From NCBI GenBank assembly GCA_019188255.1, contig JAETXT010000001.1, forward strand, positions 4,960,001-5,024,000: 64,000 nt of DNA. Reading direction: 5' to 3'. The notes beneath the pieces are model-generated. The model searched no databases. It was not told the DNA's origin and worked only from the letters and a program-made list of their open reading frames with translations. This document shows positions 20,801-31,604 of this stretch, one piece after another. The number at the start of each line of letters is the position of its first letter. Positions within the stretch are counted from its first letter, which is position 1. The stretch is from Verticillium longisporum (Eukaryota; Ascomycota; Sordariomycetes; Glomerellales; Plectosphaerellaceae). The translations under genes and the position numbers were made by a program.

Positions 20801-23324
20801 GGCAGAAGCGCGCCCCCCAAGTGGTAGGCAGCGTCTCCGTTCCCCACTCTGCTGCCACCCCCGAGATCTGATGTTCCCCCTTGCCATTTCCCATGTTGCG
20901 CATTTGGCACTTTCCGCTGAACATCCCTCCTTGCTGGAACTTGGCACTTGCTTCTCTCGTCCGTAGGCGCCCTTTCCCTTTATGCAGATCTCCGACGACA
21001 GCGCCCATCTCGGACGAATTGACATTCCTGATCGTCGCATGAGCATGAGCCTCAGCTGTGCGTAGCGGCTGTGCGTACCTCGCTGTGCGTACCATGTACA
21101 CGCTGTGCGTACTGTAGATGCTGTGCACTGGTCCCTGCGCGACGCCTTCAGGTGATGATGCTATGCGACGACTCGATCATCATCGCCCGGGGCGCTATTG
21201 TTGGTTCGGCCCTTCTGACGCGAGACGTAGTACCGAGGTCGACACCTGGCGACGCGGCGCAACATGCACCACTGGCCTCTTGACACTTGCTTCCATTCAC
21301 TGGTTGCTTGTCCTGCGAGGAAGACACAGACAAATGCCTGGCCGAGTTTGTGCAAGGCAAACAATCTCCTGATGCCCGGCTCTCCCCATCTTCAGACAGA
21401 TCCACAGGATCATCAGAGTCGTATGTGCCGACAGTGCCGTCAAGCAAGAGGCGCTCAGAACTCTGGGGGCAGATGGGGCAGTCCTCTGGGTGATTTTAGC
21501 GTTTTGTAGACCGTCACAGAGGTGGGAAGCCCCCCAAAAAAAAAAAAAAGACAGCTTGATTCTATCGGCAGAAAAAACGGCGAAACGCGAAACGTGAAGA
21601 GGGGACGAGAGGGACAAATAGCCCTTGTGAGCCATGGGTGACGGAACATTGACGAGCACTCAAAACGGGGGGTGTTGGGGGGCACAAAGGATGCGGTGCG
21701 GCGTCACTGCACAGCATACACAACGTAGTAGCCATTATCCGATCGCGTGCCGGGGGGTAGTTGCCCCTGGAAAGCTACGCTGACCACGTCCTCTCCTCAT
21801 CGTCGTGCCTTCCCTGCCTGCTCAATCCATCGACGTCTGAACCTGGCGGGGCAGTAACCGCCTTCCTCACCCAAATAGCCCCTCCCCTGCCCCTGTTGAG
21901 GTTGGCAGGCAGGTACCCAAGGTTGTTGTTTGGCGCACCGATCCCCCCTGCCATACCACCCCAGTACCCTGTAACCTCCATTCCCATAGAAGTGGTACCC
22001 GCCTGCCATTGTCTCTGGTTCCTGCTTCCTGGCCCTCCTTTGGAAGCTTTGCGTTCTTGACGACGACCTGCGGCACACTCTCTGGCGGACCCCCCCCCCC
22101 CCCCCCCTTCTTTCCACCTCCGAGTCTCACCTCACCTCACCACCATCACATTTACTTTCTGCTTTACGGTCCTTTACCACCCACCCCCGCCGTTCATTCT
22201 TCTACCCTCCTCCGTCTGCGCCAAACCCACCTTTCGTCACTCTCTTCTGCACCCCAGCCTTCCACTTCTCTGGATCCCGTTTGTATTTCTCACATTCACT
22301 TCAGCTTCGGCTTGGTTGTCTCTCTCTCATTCCTGGGAATCACTCCCTTCGTGCAGCACCCCCCTCAGGTTGTCGTACTTGACGCTCCTTCTCACCCACC
22401 TCGACACTCCTTTGGGATCCCTCTTCGGCCTTCGTTTTCTACTTTGATATCCTTCGACCTTGTTGACGCCCATCGGCTTCGCCTTTCCTCCTTACATTCG
22501 TCCCTTTACATTCACGCCTTCCTCCGACCTTCTTCGACCCTTTTGCGATACCCTTCGTGTTGACCGCATTCGTTTCGCCCCAGAAGCAGCAAATTATACG
22601 CGACCGACTGCCCTCTGCTGGTTCTTTTTTTGATCACCTCTATCATCGCGAGGTTTTGTTTCTCTGCCAGGCCGGAACACGAGCTGCTACCATTCACTGT
22701 CGAGACTCAAAAATCTCACAGCGCCACGACGACGACCATCGCAACACCGCCCGTGACAGCATCTTCAACTCAGCATTCTATCCAGTCGCCCGCGCACAGA
22801 TCAAAGTCCACCCGGCTTATCATAAAGAGTCAGTAGACCAAAGTCATCAAGTTTATCGCCTTCAGGATATCATACGTCGTGCTAGACCGCATTACCATCT
22901 GCCTAGTGTCTGACACTCAAAGGCATTATCACGCGACCTTGCCCGACACCAAAGCGCGCAACGGCAGTACCTTGACACGGCGCAATTCTCCAGGCTCTTC
23001 GTCTGTCTGTAACTCGAGGGGCAATATCCGCCGCCTTGTCGAGATATCAACAGTGGGGCCGGCCCCAGACAACTGTTGACCACCAAAGTAGAGCCTTCAC
23101 ACAAGGGGCTTCTGAGCACACGCACGACGGCATCGCTATCAATCACTGCCGGCTTGTCTCAAGGAGATCTTGTGTTCACTTCCGATTCGTCATTTTTTGA
23201 CCTGCATTCACATTATTCCCATTGCTTTCAAGCCCAGGATCTCACCGTCTCGACTGTCGGCTTCACCCACGATAGCCTTCTACAGCAGTCTTAAGGGCCT
23301 AACATAGCTTCCAAACACCAAAAA
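17827..23324. other. 5.5-kb stretch without a recognised gene, ending in a long pyrimidine-rich leader
   Basis: No frame here resembles a known family. A 262-codon plus-strand frame at 19042-19830 has one hydrophobic stretch but no other support. Small repeats are three 10-bp units ATTGAAGCA(G/A) at 19911-19940 and four spaced copies of GCTGTGCGTA between 21055 and 21113. From about 22080 to 22600 the plus strand is C/T-rich and includes a run of 18 C (22090-22107), which suggests promoter and 5' UTR of the DUF1996 gene that follows. A run of 14 A sits at 21536-21549. Confidence 0.4.
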
Positions 23325-25147
23325 ATGAAGTTCCTCACTGTTGGCCCGACGGCCATTCTCATGGCTGCGGGCGTCGACGCCTTTTTCCGCATGGAATGTC
23401 AAGGTCGTGTTGGCCTTGCCCGGATTGACCCTATGATCTCACCCGGAGAGCCTTCGCTCCATCTTCATTCAATTCACGGCTCGTCTGGTACGTCTTGACA
23501 CTCCCAACTCTCTTGTGTTCGTCTCACCTAACCCACAACGCAGGCTTCAGCATGGACGCTACGTACGATGACCTCCGTGACGGCCACTGCACCTCATGCC
23601 GTGTCCTCCAGGACAAGTCTGCCTACTGGCACCCTTCGATGTACTTCCAGGACACCGACACCGGCGAGTTTGAGCTCGTCGAGCAGGTTGGCGGTATGCT
23701 TGCGTAAGTCATGCGATCCTCTGCTGGCAGTAGGAATCTCATGTCATCCCGACGCGAGACGAAATCCTCACTACAGATGCCCGCTGTGCCACATCTTGGA
23801 ACACGTAACTGACGTAGCTGTTAGATACTACCAATACCACTTGCCCAAACTTGTTGCGTTCCCTGCGGGTTTCCGCATGGTGGCGGGGGATACCAAACAA
23901 CGCTCCTGGACAACCTGGAACCTGACGCAACCTGACCCTCCCGCCAACGAGTGGGACGCTCTCGGTCTCAAGACCCAGCAGTCGCTCCGTGAGCGGTCGA
24001 TGGGCTTCAACTGCCTCAACTACGCTGGGCAAGCCGAGCCTACTCTCTACCGCCACTTCCTGCCCACGCAGCAGTTCATCCAGGCCAACTGTCCTAATGG
24101 TATCCGTACTGAGATCAACTTCCCTTCGTGCTGGAACGGCGTCGACCTTGACTCGGAGGACCACCGCTCCCATGTCGCTTATCCTGATGAACTCAACAAC
24201 GGAAAGTGTCCTGAGGGTTTCGACAAGCACCTCCCCAACATGCTCTTCGAGGTGGTCTGGAACACCAAGCCTCTCGAGGGCCGCAACGGCAGGTTTGTCA
24301 TGTCCAACGGTGACGCCGAGGGTAAGATTTTCCATTTTGTGTTCGTAAGAGACCTTGCTAACAACCATGTGCAGGCTTCGGGTACCACGGTGACTTCATC
24401 ATGGGCTGGGATGAGGGCTTCCTCCAGCAGGTCATCGATACTTGCACCAGCGACTCTGGCAACATCCTTGATTGCCCGCTGTTTGAGATTGTCACTGAGC
24501 AAAAGGCTCGCGAGTGCAAGATGAACGTTCCCCAGATTCTTGCGAGCGAGGACTGCGAGGGTCCCTTGAAGTCTCTCCCTGGCGGTGTACCCATCATCTT
24601 TGGCGATGGCCACGAGGAATACGGCGGTGACGTTCCTCAGGAGCCCACCTTCGTCCCCAGCCTGGCCCCCAAGCCTGTCACTGGTTCGACGGCTTATGTC
24701 TACCCGGCTCAGTCTACGCAGCAGGCTGCCCCCGTCATTCCTTCGCCCGCCCCTGTGCCCGAACCCTCGATCCCTGAGCCTGAGGTTCCATCTTCATCAG
24801 CTGTGGCACCTGCGCCCGAGAGCAGCAGTGGCGACCTCTTCGCTGCAGCTGCTGTGGCGCCGTCTTCTTCTTCGTCCTCGGAACCGGCCCCGCCAGTCAT
24901 CACACCAGAGGTGAAGCCTCCTGTTCTGGTCGAGAACAAGTCCTACTACTCCACCCAGACAGTGACCGTTGGTAGCATGGTCTCGATCATTTACTGGGAG
25001 GAGGAAACCGTCTTCGTGACGGAATACCTCGATGAGACCACGACTGTTACGGTCACAGCCGAGGCGACGCCGGTGCCAGCTCCCGCTGCTCGTCTTAGGC
25101 GCCACGTGCACGGACACGCCCGCGGCCTCTCTCACCGCCACCGCTAG
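23325..25147 (+). CDS. secreted DUF1996-domain protein with Ser/Pro linker and His-rich tail (530 aa)
   Basis: Exons 23325-23487, 23544-23703, 23825-24321 and 24375-25147. Residues 1-19 (MKFLTVGPTAILMAAGVDA) are a signal peptide. The DUF1996 domain follows: FFRMECQGRVGLARIDP, HLHSIHGSSGFS, CTSCRVLQDKSAYWHPSMYFQ, AFPAGFRMVAGD, FNCLN, CPNGIRTEINFPSCWNG, SHVAYP and FGYHGDFIMGW. It ends in a Cys-containing region, then about 70 residues rich in Ser/Pro/Ala, then a beta-like block (KSYYSTQTVTVG) and a basic His-rich end (RHVHGHARGLSHRHR). The function of DUF1996 is unknown; these proteins are extracellular and often joined to WSC domains, which are absent here. No GPI signal is visible. The third exon's acceptor is the least certain, because its intron is the longest (121 nt). 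Confidence 0.88.
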
Positions 25148-26098
25148 CAGAGGTTGAACCGCGTGTGAAACTTCCAATATTGATTGTGGATCTGCACTTG
25201 CAGACCGCACTTGTGGTATTCAGCCAGATGGTTTAGGAGTGCATCGTTGGCAGGGGAGGCCACCAGCTTTTTGTTTATTCACGGATGTCACTCTGCGCCA
25301 TGACCCATCCTTGCACACGCATGCCACCGCAGGGTCCCGGTTGCGCTTCTCACTCCGTTTTTTTTGTCTTCTCTTTTCTCACCGCAGAACATATCTTCCG
25401 TGCCATCATGCGCCGCACGTTCCGCCAGGGCTATCTCGCGCCCAACACGCCACAGGAGGACCCGTCAAACCTCTCCAAGAATGGGCGAATCAGGTTCGTC
25501 CCATGTTCTCCAGTTGCATTTGGTACATCCTTTTTGGAGGAATAGCTTGGTTTGGCTTGAAACGGGTGGTGAACTTGGGTGTTTCCCCCTCGGATCACGA
25601 TGACCGGGCGGGCCCGGGCCCTCGAGCAAGAGAGACTTGATTGAAGTGTTGCAGCGGACACAAAGGGGTGGGCCTCTTGGCCGGGCATAGCAAGCTCTCT
25701 GGCCCGCAGGCTTTGTTTGTGAGACTCCATCTCTTAGGATTGACAATCCAACAATCTGCTGCGTTGACGCCATGATGACTATCCAACGTGATGTTGCCCC
25801 TGTATGGGTCTGATACTGGCGATGACTGATCAAGGTGATAGGTGCTAGTTGCTGGTTTCTACGGGACATTACACGCTACAGTTGCTTCTACAGTTGCTTC
25901 TACAGTTGCTTCTACAGCTGCCTCTGAACAGCAGGACCGATTACTGATCGTATTTACACTAACGACGGATAGTTTACACTCGGGTATTCATAGCACTATT
26001 CTTAGCTCGATCGCCATGTCTAGCTAGGAATCCGCCAACCGCCAAACGATGGATGGATGGTCGAGGCTGGGCAAACGATGAAGAACAAAATCATAACC
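25148..26098. other. gap between convergent genes
   Basis: A short frame from 25408 (MRRTFRQGYLAPNTPQED...) and an overlapping hydrophobic segment in another frame (CIWYILFGGIAWFGL, near 25517) hint at a possible small membrane protein, but no splice model joins them. A 12-bp tandem repeat is listed separately. Confidence 0.35.
25878..25925. repeat. four 12-bp tandem units
   Basis: Three identical units ACAGTTGCTTCT are followed by one changed unit ACAGCTGCCTCT. No gene overlaps. Confidence 0.85.
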
Positions 26099-27755
26099 CT
26101 AGTACCCCGTACCGTTACCGCGCACGACGTCGGCCTCCTGCACGCGCGTCAGCTCGGCGCCGGACATGAAGGCGCCGGTGGGCGCCGGCAGCGGCGTGTC
26201 CTTGAGGACGCGTTGGATGCGGCGGGCGCTGGCGAGGAAGCGCGTCTTGAGGCTGTCGTACCCGTCGACGACGAGGCGGCCGGCGCGCTTCTTGACGACG
26301 CCGTTGACGACGACCGTGTCAATGTCGGCGACGCTCGCGTGCAGCATGACGGCGGCGACGGGGTCGTCCCAGCCCAGCAGGGCCGGGCCGGCGCCGTCCC
26401 AGAGCACAACGTCGGCCTTGGCGCCGGGCGCGAGCACGCCGAGGTCGCGCCGGCGCAGCGCGCGCGCGCCGCCCGCCGTCGCCAGCATGAAGGCCTGGCT
26501 CGCCGACATGGGGTTGTTGACGGGGATCTTCCAGGCGTCGAGGCCCTGGGCGTAGAAGATGGCCCGCACCCGCTGCAGCCACAGCCGCGCCTGCGTCAGG
26601 ATGTCGGTGCTGAAGGTGAAGTGCGTGTCGACGCCCAGCGACGCCTGGTCGAGGAGCAGGTGCGACGTCGGGTGCAGGTGGCCGTAGTGCAGCTCCGACT
26701 CGGGCGTGATGGAGATGTGCTGGTCTGTCGCCTTGAGCAGCTCGTGCGCCGTGAAGCCGAGGAACGAGGCGTGCGAGAAGACGACGGGGATCGAGGTGTT
26801 GAGAATGTCGAGCGACTGCAGCAGCTCAGGCGAGTTGGAGACTGCGGGACAAGAGATTGACGCATGTCAGCGGCTGATTCGGTTCAAGACGGCCAAGTCA
26901 CTGGATTGATGAGGGGGAGGGGAACAAGGGGTTGGCGGATTGGACTTACAGCCCCAGGGACCCTCGAGGAGGTGGGTGGTGATGACGGAGACGTTGAGCT
27001 CCCTGTTTCATGCATGTCAGCAAAGCACGACGTCGCACCCCCCCGGAACCACAATCAAGAACGTACTTGGCCAAGGCCACGACAGCCGCTGCGCCTTGGG
27101 CGTCGCTGCTGAAGGTGTCGTGGGCGATGCCCAGGCTCGTCGGCGTGCCCTCGTAGATGGCCGCCCTGGCCAGGTCCCTGAAGTTACCGATCTGCTCGGC
27201 AATGGTAAAGTTGGTGATGTCACGGATGGCGTACGCCCAGAAGACACGCGCGCCGCTGTCGACGCTGGCGCGCAGGCCCGCCTCGGCCGTCTCGTTCGAC
27301 CACGTGTGCGACGCGTGGTCGAGCGTCGTTGTCACGCCGGCGTTGATGGACTCGTACAGACCGGTCAGCTGGCTCAGGTAGACGTCGTCGGCCGTGTAGC
27401 GACCGGCCGAGGCATACTCGCCGTAGCGGCCAAAGTATTCCCACAGGCTCGTGTTGGAGCCGAGGGTGCGGTAGGCTGTCTGCCAGCCGTGACGGTGCGT
27501 GTCGATGAAGCCCGGCGTCAGGATCTTGTCCGTGGCGTCAATGATCTGGGTGTCGTTGCCCGATGGCCGAGGGACAGACTGGCCGGCGGCGTAGATGCCC
27601 GTGATGGTGTCGTTGGTGATCAGGAGGGAGCCATTGCGAGTGATGGTTGTGGAGGAGGAGGCATCGTCCCATGAGATGATGGTACCACCTTCGAACAGGA
27701 TAGAAGAGCCGACCGCCGTGCTGGCGAGGGCCAAGAGGGAGAGAAGGCGAGCCAT
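26099..27755 (-). CDS. secreted metal-dependent amidohydrolase (494 aa, 3 exons)
   Basis: Exons run 27067-27755, 26950-27002 and 26099-26841, with introns of 64 and 108 nt. The N-terminus is a signal peptide (MARLLSLLALASTAVGSS). The Amidohydro_1 metal centre is visible: GFIDTHRHGWQ (HxH), VITTHLLEGPWG, VVFSHASFLGF, and an Asp candidate in FSTDILTQ. The C-terminal GVLAPGAKADVVLWDG is the usual composite-domain signature, and VNGVVKK closes the small beta-sandwich. The overall pattern is of the AtzA/TrzN/cytosine-deaminase-like chlorohydrolase group, which removes amino or chloro groups from heterocycles. Several N-x-S/T sites fit secretion. The real substrate cannot be told from sequence. Confidence 0.85.
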
Positions 27756-29976
27756 AGTTCAGCTGGCGGTGAGAATGTGAGCTGGGATCTGGCCTGGCTT
27801 GGCGGCTGATCTTCCTGAGCTGATCTTCCTGAGCTGATCTTCCTGAGCAAACGGAACGCGCCTGGAGACGGGTTGTTCGTCCTCGACCGCACGACAGCGA
27901 CATGGTCCCGTTTTATAGTCAGACCTTTCTCATCATCCACCCGCTCGTTCGTCTCATACCACTTTGCTCTCATGAGAAAACGAAAATGGCTCCGTCCACG
28001 GTTCGTCCACGGGGGCTCGCCGAATCAGCCGGCTGGCCTGGGATCCCTTGCTCCGTCAGCAGCACGCTGCAGAGTGACGCCTCCATCGTCAGTGGAGTTG
28101 ACTCCGTCAATCTCTCTTGCGCATGTTCGCAATATGATTAGCGTGGGATGATGTCAGACCACGCGCAATCGGCCGTGTAGGTCCCGCGTGAGCTCGGCGG
28201 TTGTTCAAGGTGGGGGGAGGGGGAGCCTCGGGGGGTCACTGCAGCAAACGGGAGGGCTGGTCGCGATCCAAAGCGAATCGAGAGTGGTCAACATTGACCA
28301 GGTTTGCTGCTGATGCAACGGCGCCGAGCCGTCAGATACATTCGCCGCGGACATCCGAACCGCACCATACCCAGGGCCTGGCAAGCCTGGGTCCCATCTG
28401 CGGATGACGAATGGATTTGTCGCCAAATTGAGAGGGGCTCCAAGTGGGTTTGCGCGCATGACTGACGGATGATTGAGCTTGGGCTTGCAGTACCGGCTCC
28501 ACGTCGTTGGGAGCCAAGACGGCGGCATTTTGGGCCGTCTTGTACGATCATCTACCGACAAACTTGTATAACAAGCCTTCGGACTCGGAGCCCCCTTCTG
28601 GGTGGCGTGCCCGGGCTTTTGGATCTTTCCGTCTCTCGGCTCCCGGAGCTGTCAAGCCGCGACCTTGACCGTGCCATGAAACACAGGCACACGGAACCTA
28701 TTGAAACTTAAATCCGCTCGCCGTTGGCTCTTGCATCTTGCGCTCGAGAGCTGCGTCGTCCCGGGCAGCATTGCCGGCCTGAGTTGACGACATTTGCTGC
28801 CCTTCGCACGACCAATGTCCTTGGGTCGTACTCGTAGTCCTTATTTCCCTGCCACCCAAGTGTGCATCTCTAATGCCTCGCGCATGGGCCCTCTGGACAC
28901 GGCTGGCCGTTGGCGCTCGCCCTTTTCAAAGCACCGCCTCTCAATATCGTCAGTCCCGCATGGCAGGTTGACAGTCGTACCCGAACGGACAGTCCTCTGG
29001 GCGTGGACACCGCGGTTGTGAATTGGGAGGTCGGTCCGCAAGGACCGGCCGAGCAGGACCCCTGGCAGCACTCGAGCTCGTCATTTCACTCTCAATAAAG
29101 AGCGTCGTACTACTGGCATGTCGGAAGCTTTTGTAGTCATCGTACCATGTGCCGCACAGCGACGGGTCCAGTGAACTCGCAGTCCTGGCTGAACTTGCTG
29201 CTACAGGGGGTCGCCGGGGACACTGCAGGGAACGCAAATCGAACCTGAGCTGCGTCGCCTAAAGTAAGATCGATGATTAAGGTTGCTGCCGCTTATCGTT
29301 TGCAATATCCGAGCACTGGCCTACTTGTAACTCGGCAGCGTCTTGCACTTGTCGTTGGGGGGCGCCAGACAGGGGGCCCCGCTGTCGAAGTATGTGATTG
29401 AGTGCATAGTGACCCGAGAAAGCACGGTTTAACTTGATGATTTGACTTCTTTCAAGCGGGCAACATCCAAGCTCCCACTGTTCACCTCGATGAGCGGTGT
29501 AGCCTGCAACGAGACGTCTGAATAAATACCCCGAAGCATCCCTCCACCCATTGGGCAAGACCCTGCCCTTGTTCATATCATTGCGCTTCGGGTGGGTTTC
29601 GTGTTGCTCAAGTAAACAACGGGCCATGGGGCCTTTGGAGACAAGTGGTTGACCTAGTCGGAGTGGATACAAGGTAAGCTGGGTGTGCTTTAAAACCAGA
29701 GAAGCGAAGCATGGTCAATGCTGTCCCCATTGTACTTGTTTCGAGGAGCACCTTAAATTGGCTCTGTAGCGACCATGGAAAAGTCCTGAACAGACTCTCT
29801 GATCGTCAAGGGTGTGACGGCAAGCTTAGAAGCAATTGAGTTTGCGTCGAGCATGCAGAGTGAAGCGTTTTCTGGACAGATTTAGCCTTTGAAGTCGCGG
29901 GGACTGAGCTGCAGTCTGCCAGCATAAGTCTGCCAGGACACTCTGGCAGCTGCAAAAGGGCAAGGCTTTTCGATAA
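27756..29976. other. gene-free stretch upstream of the amidohydrolase
   Basis: It includes the amidohydrolase promoter and a short tandem repeat at 27806-27847. The rest (to 29976) has only short frames without family resemblance. Confidence 0.4.
27806..27847. repeat. three perfect 14-bp tandem units
   Basis: CTGATCTTCCTGAG occurs three times head to tail, about 50 bp upstream of the amidohydrolase start codon. It lies in the leader or promoter and could change spacing of control sites. Confidence 0.85.
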
Positions 29977-29985
29977 CAAAAAAAA
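29977..29985 (-). terminator. Pol III T-run terminator of the 5S gene
   Basis: Immediately downstream of the 5S rRNA gene (on the minus strand) is a run of T (A run on the plus strand, 29978-29985), the expected RNA polymerase III stop. Confidence 0.75.
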
Positions 29986-30105
29986 ACATACAACACCGGG
30001 GATTCGCCGGTGGTCACCCACCCGACTACTAGTCCGGCCCTTACTGGTTTATCAGGTGGGAGAGCGGACGGGATCCCGAGCTTTCCAGTAGGTATGGTCG
30101 TATGT
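29986..30105 (-). rRNA. 5S ribosomal RNA
   Basis: The minus strand from 30105 to 29986 reads as a complete 120-nt fungal 5S rRNA. The 5' end ACATACGACCATA pairs with the 3' end GTTGTATGT to form helix I. The internal GGGATCCCGTCCGCTCT and the conserved GGGTGGGTGACCACC are intact. A T run follows directly. Single, scattered 5S genes outside the rDNA array are normal in filamentous ascomycetes. The gene looks functional, although the A-box region (GATAAACCAGTAAGGGCC) differs slightly from the common form. Confidence 0.95.
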
Positions 30106-30268
30106 GCTTGGAAGGGAGCCATTCGTTGTTCATATTGCTTGTGTTTTGTGTGGTGGTAGCACGCCGCGACTGGGCTGAAAGGGTATCAAAGTGGATTTGA
30201 GGCAAAGCCGATGCCAGTCATGACAGCGCAATCTGCCACCCCGTTCACTATTAAGGCATATTTACTAC
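30106..30268. other. short spacer between the 5S gene and the transposon relic
   Basis: Nothing is recognisable. It may contain more degraded element sequence. Confidence 0.3.
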
Positions 30269-30511
30269 ATGTTGCTAGAATCTGCAGTGAAAACGCCTCG
30301 CAATATGGTCATTGATGCAAGTGCAGGCTTCACAGCAAAAGTTTGGTCTGATGATCAACCAATCGACCCAGGACACACGGTGTTGAACCTGGAAATCCAA
30401 TGCATCCCGGGAGAGTGCAACAAAGCCGCAGACGCCCTTTCCCGGACCATCTTCAGCTCAGTTGAGTGCAATGACGACTTATCCCACTTTGTGAGCCAGG
30501 ACAATCAATGA
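30269..30511 (+). mobile_element. LTR-retrotransposon RNase H fragment (relic)
   Basis: A short plus-strand frame contains MVIDASAG, and then LEIQCIPGECNKAADALSR, which matches the end of the RNase H/tether region of LTR-retrotransposon polyproteins (the usual form is IPG-x-N-x2-ADALSR). Everything before and after is missing. It faces the integrase fragment that lies 220 bp away on the other strand, so the element has been rearranged as well as truncated. Confidence 0.7.
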
Positions 30512-30901
30512 TGGCTCATGGGTCTGGAAAGACGGGTCGGGAGGCTACCAAGACCCAGAGCAACGAGCCTCTGAGAAGCATGAAGCTGAAATCGGCTGCT
30601 GTGGTTGACATCAGGAATGCAACAATGTCCTTATGCCAATGCGATTCTGCATACTTGCTCAGCCCGGGAGAGAAATCAATCGAATTTGCGCTGAAGTGAT
30701 CGGGGTTCAAGTGTAGATGTATTGGTTAAGTGTGGGGAATCACGTTCACGCCCTTGCGCATCAGGCCTTCCATGAATTCCAGGGCTATGAAGGCTGACCC
30801 TGCATCAAGGTAGAACGCTAGTGTTGGTGTGCCAGTTTCGGTTATCCAGGCTAATACGATCTTGAGTGTCTGTGCTGCTATGGTTCCTGTCGTTGGGAAT
30901 G

Positions 30902-31102
30902 TGTTAGTGCATGATATAGAGCAGAGTCATGAGGTCATCTACACGTGGTCTGTAGGCAACAGAAGAGTAGGGAGGCGGAATGTATCTGAGTTCTAGCCCT
31001 CTGAAGCTTAGAGGGCCCTCCTTAGTCCTAATATATACGCTCTCATAACTTTTAGCTCCTGACTGGCCCCCTGTGCCGTGGCTCCGTAGGGGTCTCCTGA
31101 TA
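30902..31102. mobile_element. LTR-like insertion A (201 bp) with GAATG target duplication
   Basis: The insertion starts TGTTAGTGC and ends TCTCCTGATA. It is flanked by GAATG at 30897-30901 and GAATG at 31103-31107. Its ends are imperfect inverted repeats (TGTTAG against TATCAG). It is a diverged relative of insertion B in the same orientation: both share CACGTGGTC(C/T)G(C/T)AGGCAA, a TATATACG block and CGTGGCTCCG(C/T)AGGG. Its size and the 5-bp duplication fit a solo LTR or a very small LTR element. Confidence 0.75.
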
Positions 31103-31157
31103 GAATGCCTATGTGAAACGGCTAAAATAGTCCATCAGTACTAAGAGGTAGCGATAA

Positions 31158-31337
31158 TGTCAGTGCTTGGTATAGAGAAGAGTGAAGAGGTCTTCCACAC
31201 GTGGTCCGCAGGCAATAGAATAGGTAGGGGGTCGGAAAAGATATGAATTCTGGCCCTCCGCGGCTCCTTATATACGTCTCGTAACCCTAGCCCCATACCG
31301 ACCCCATGCTCGCGTGGCTCCGCAGGGCCACTTGGCA
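31158..31337. mobile_element. LTR-like insertion B (180 bp) with GATAA target duplication
   Basis: The insertion starts TGTCAGTGC and ends CACTTGGCA, the canonical TG...CA ends. It is flanked by perfect 5-bp duplications GATAA (31153-31157 and 31338-31342). A TATATACG motif could be the LTR promoter. It interrupts the same integrase frame as insertion A, 55 bp away. Confidence 0.8.
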
Positions 31338-31604
31338 GATAATTCCTCGTAGTAGCGAGGAAGGGCCCCAGTGATTGATGCCCATGAGTTGAAAAGGTTC
31401 GCATACCCGGACTTCCATCGGGGGCGCTTTAGGCTTATTAGTGAATGCTTTGTATATATCTAGTAGCCGGCGATATGGTTGATAAAACATAATACTGTAC
31501 GGGGCTACAATATCGATATAGCTCTTTGTTCTCGTAGAGTTAGGACCCCAGTATCCCGCATCATCTGGTGCCGCTTTCGATGCGTCTGACTCTTCATTTT
31601 CCAC

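Larger units (their letters stand above)
30730..31604 (-). mobile_element. LTR-retrotransposon integrase fragment, interrupted twice (relic)
   Basis: On the minus strand, three separated pieces belong to one integrase-like frame. From 31604 there is a piece ending near EPFQLMGI at the entry of the catalytic core. In the middle (31108-31157) is YLLVLMDYFSRF, a hallmark of Ty3/gypsy-type integrase cores. Then at 30730-30900 come AFYLDAGSAF and a following helix. Two LTR-like insertions separate the pieces. If each insertion and one copy of its 5-bp duplication are ignored, the three pieces share one frame, broken only by a TAG at 31109-31111 where a Trp codon is expected. Most of the element (gag, protease, RT) is gone. 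Confidence 0.75.

Noticed and set aside
30730..30900. First read as a Ty1/copia integrase because of the LDAGSAF-EF pattern
   Set aside because: The upstream DYFSRF core and overall spacing fit Ty3/gypsy-type integrases better; the class stays provisional.
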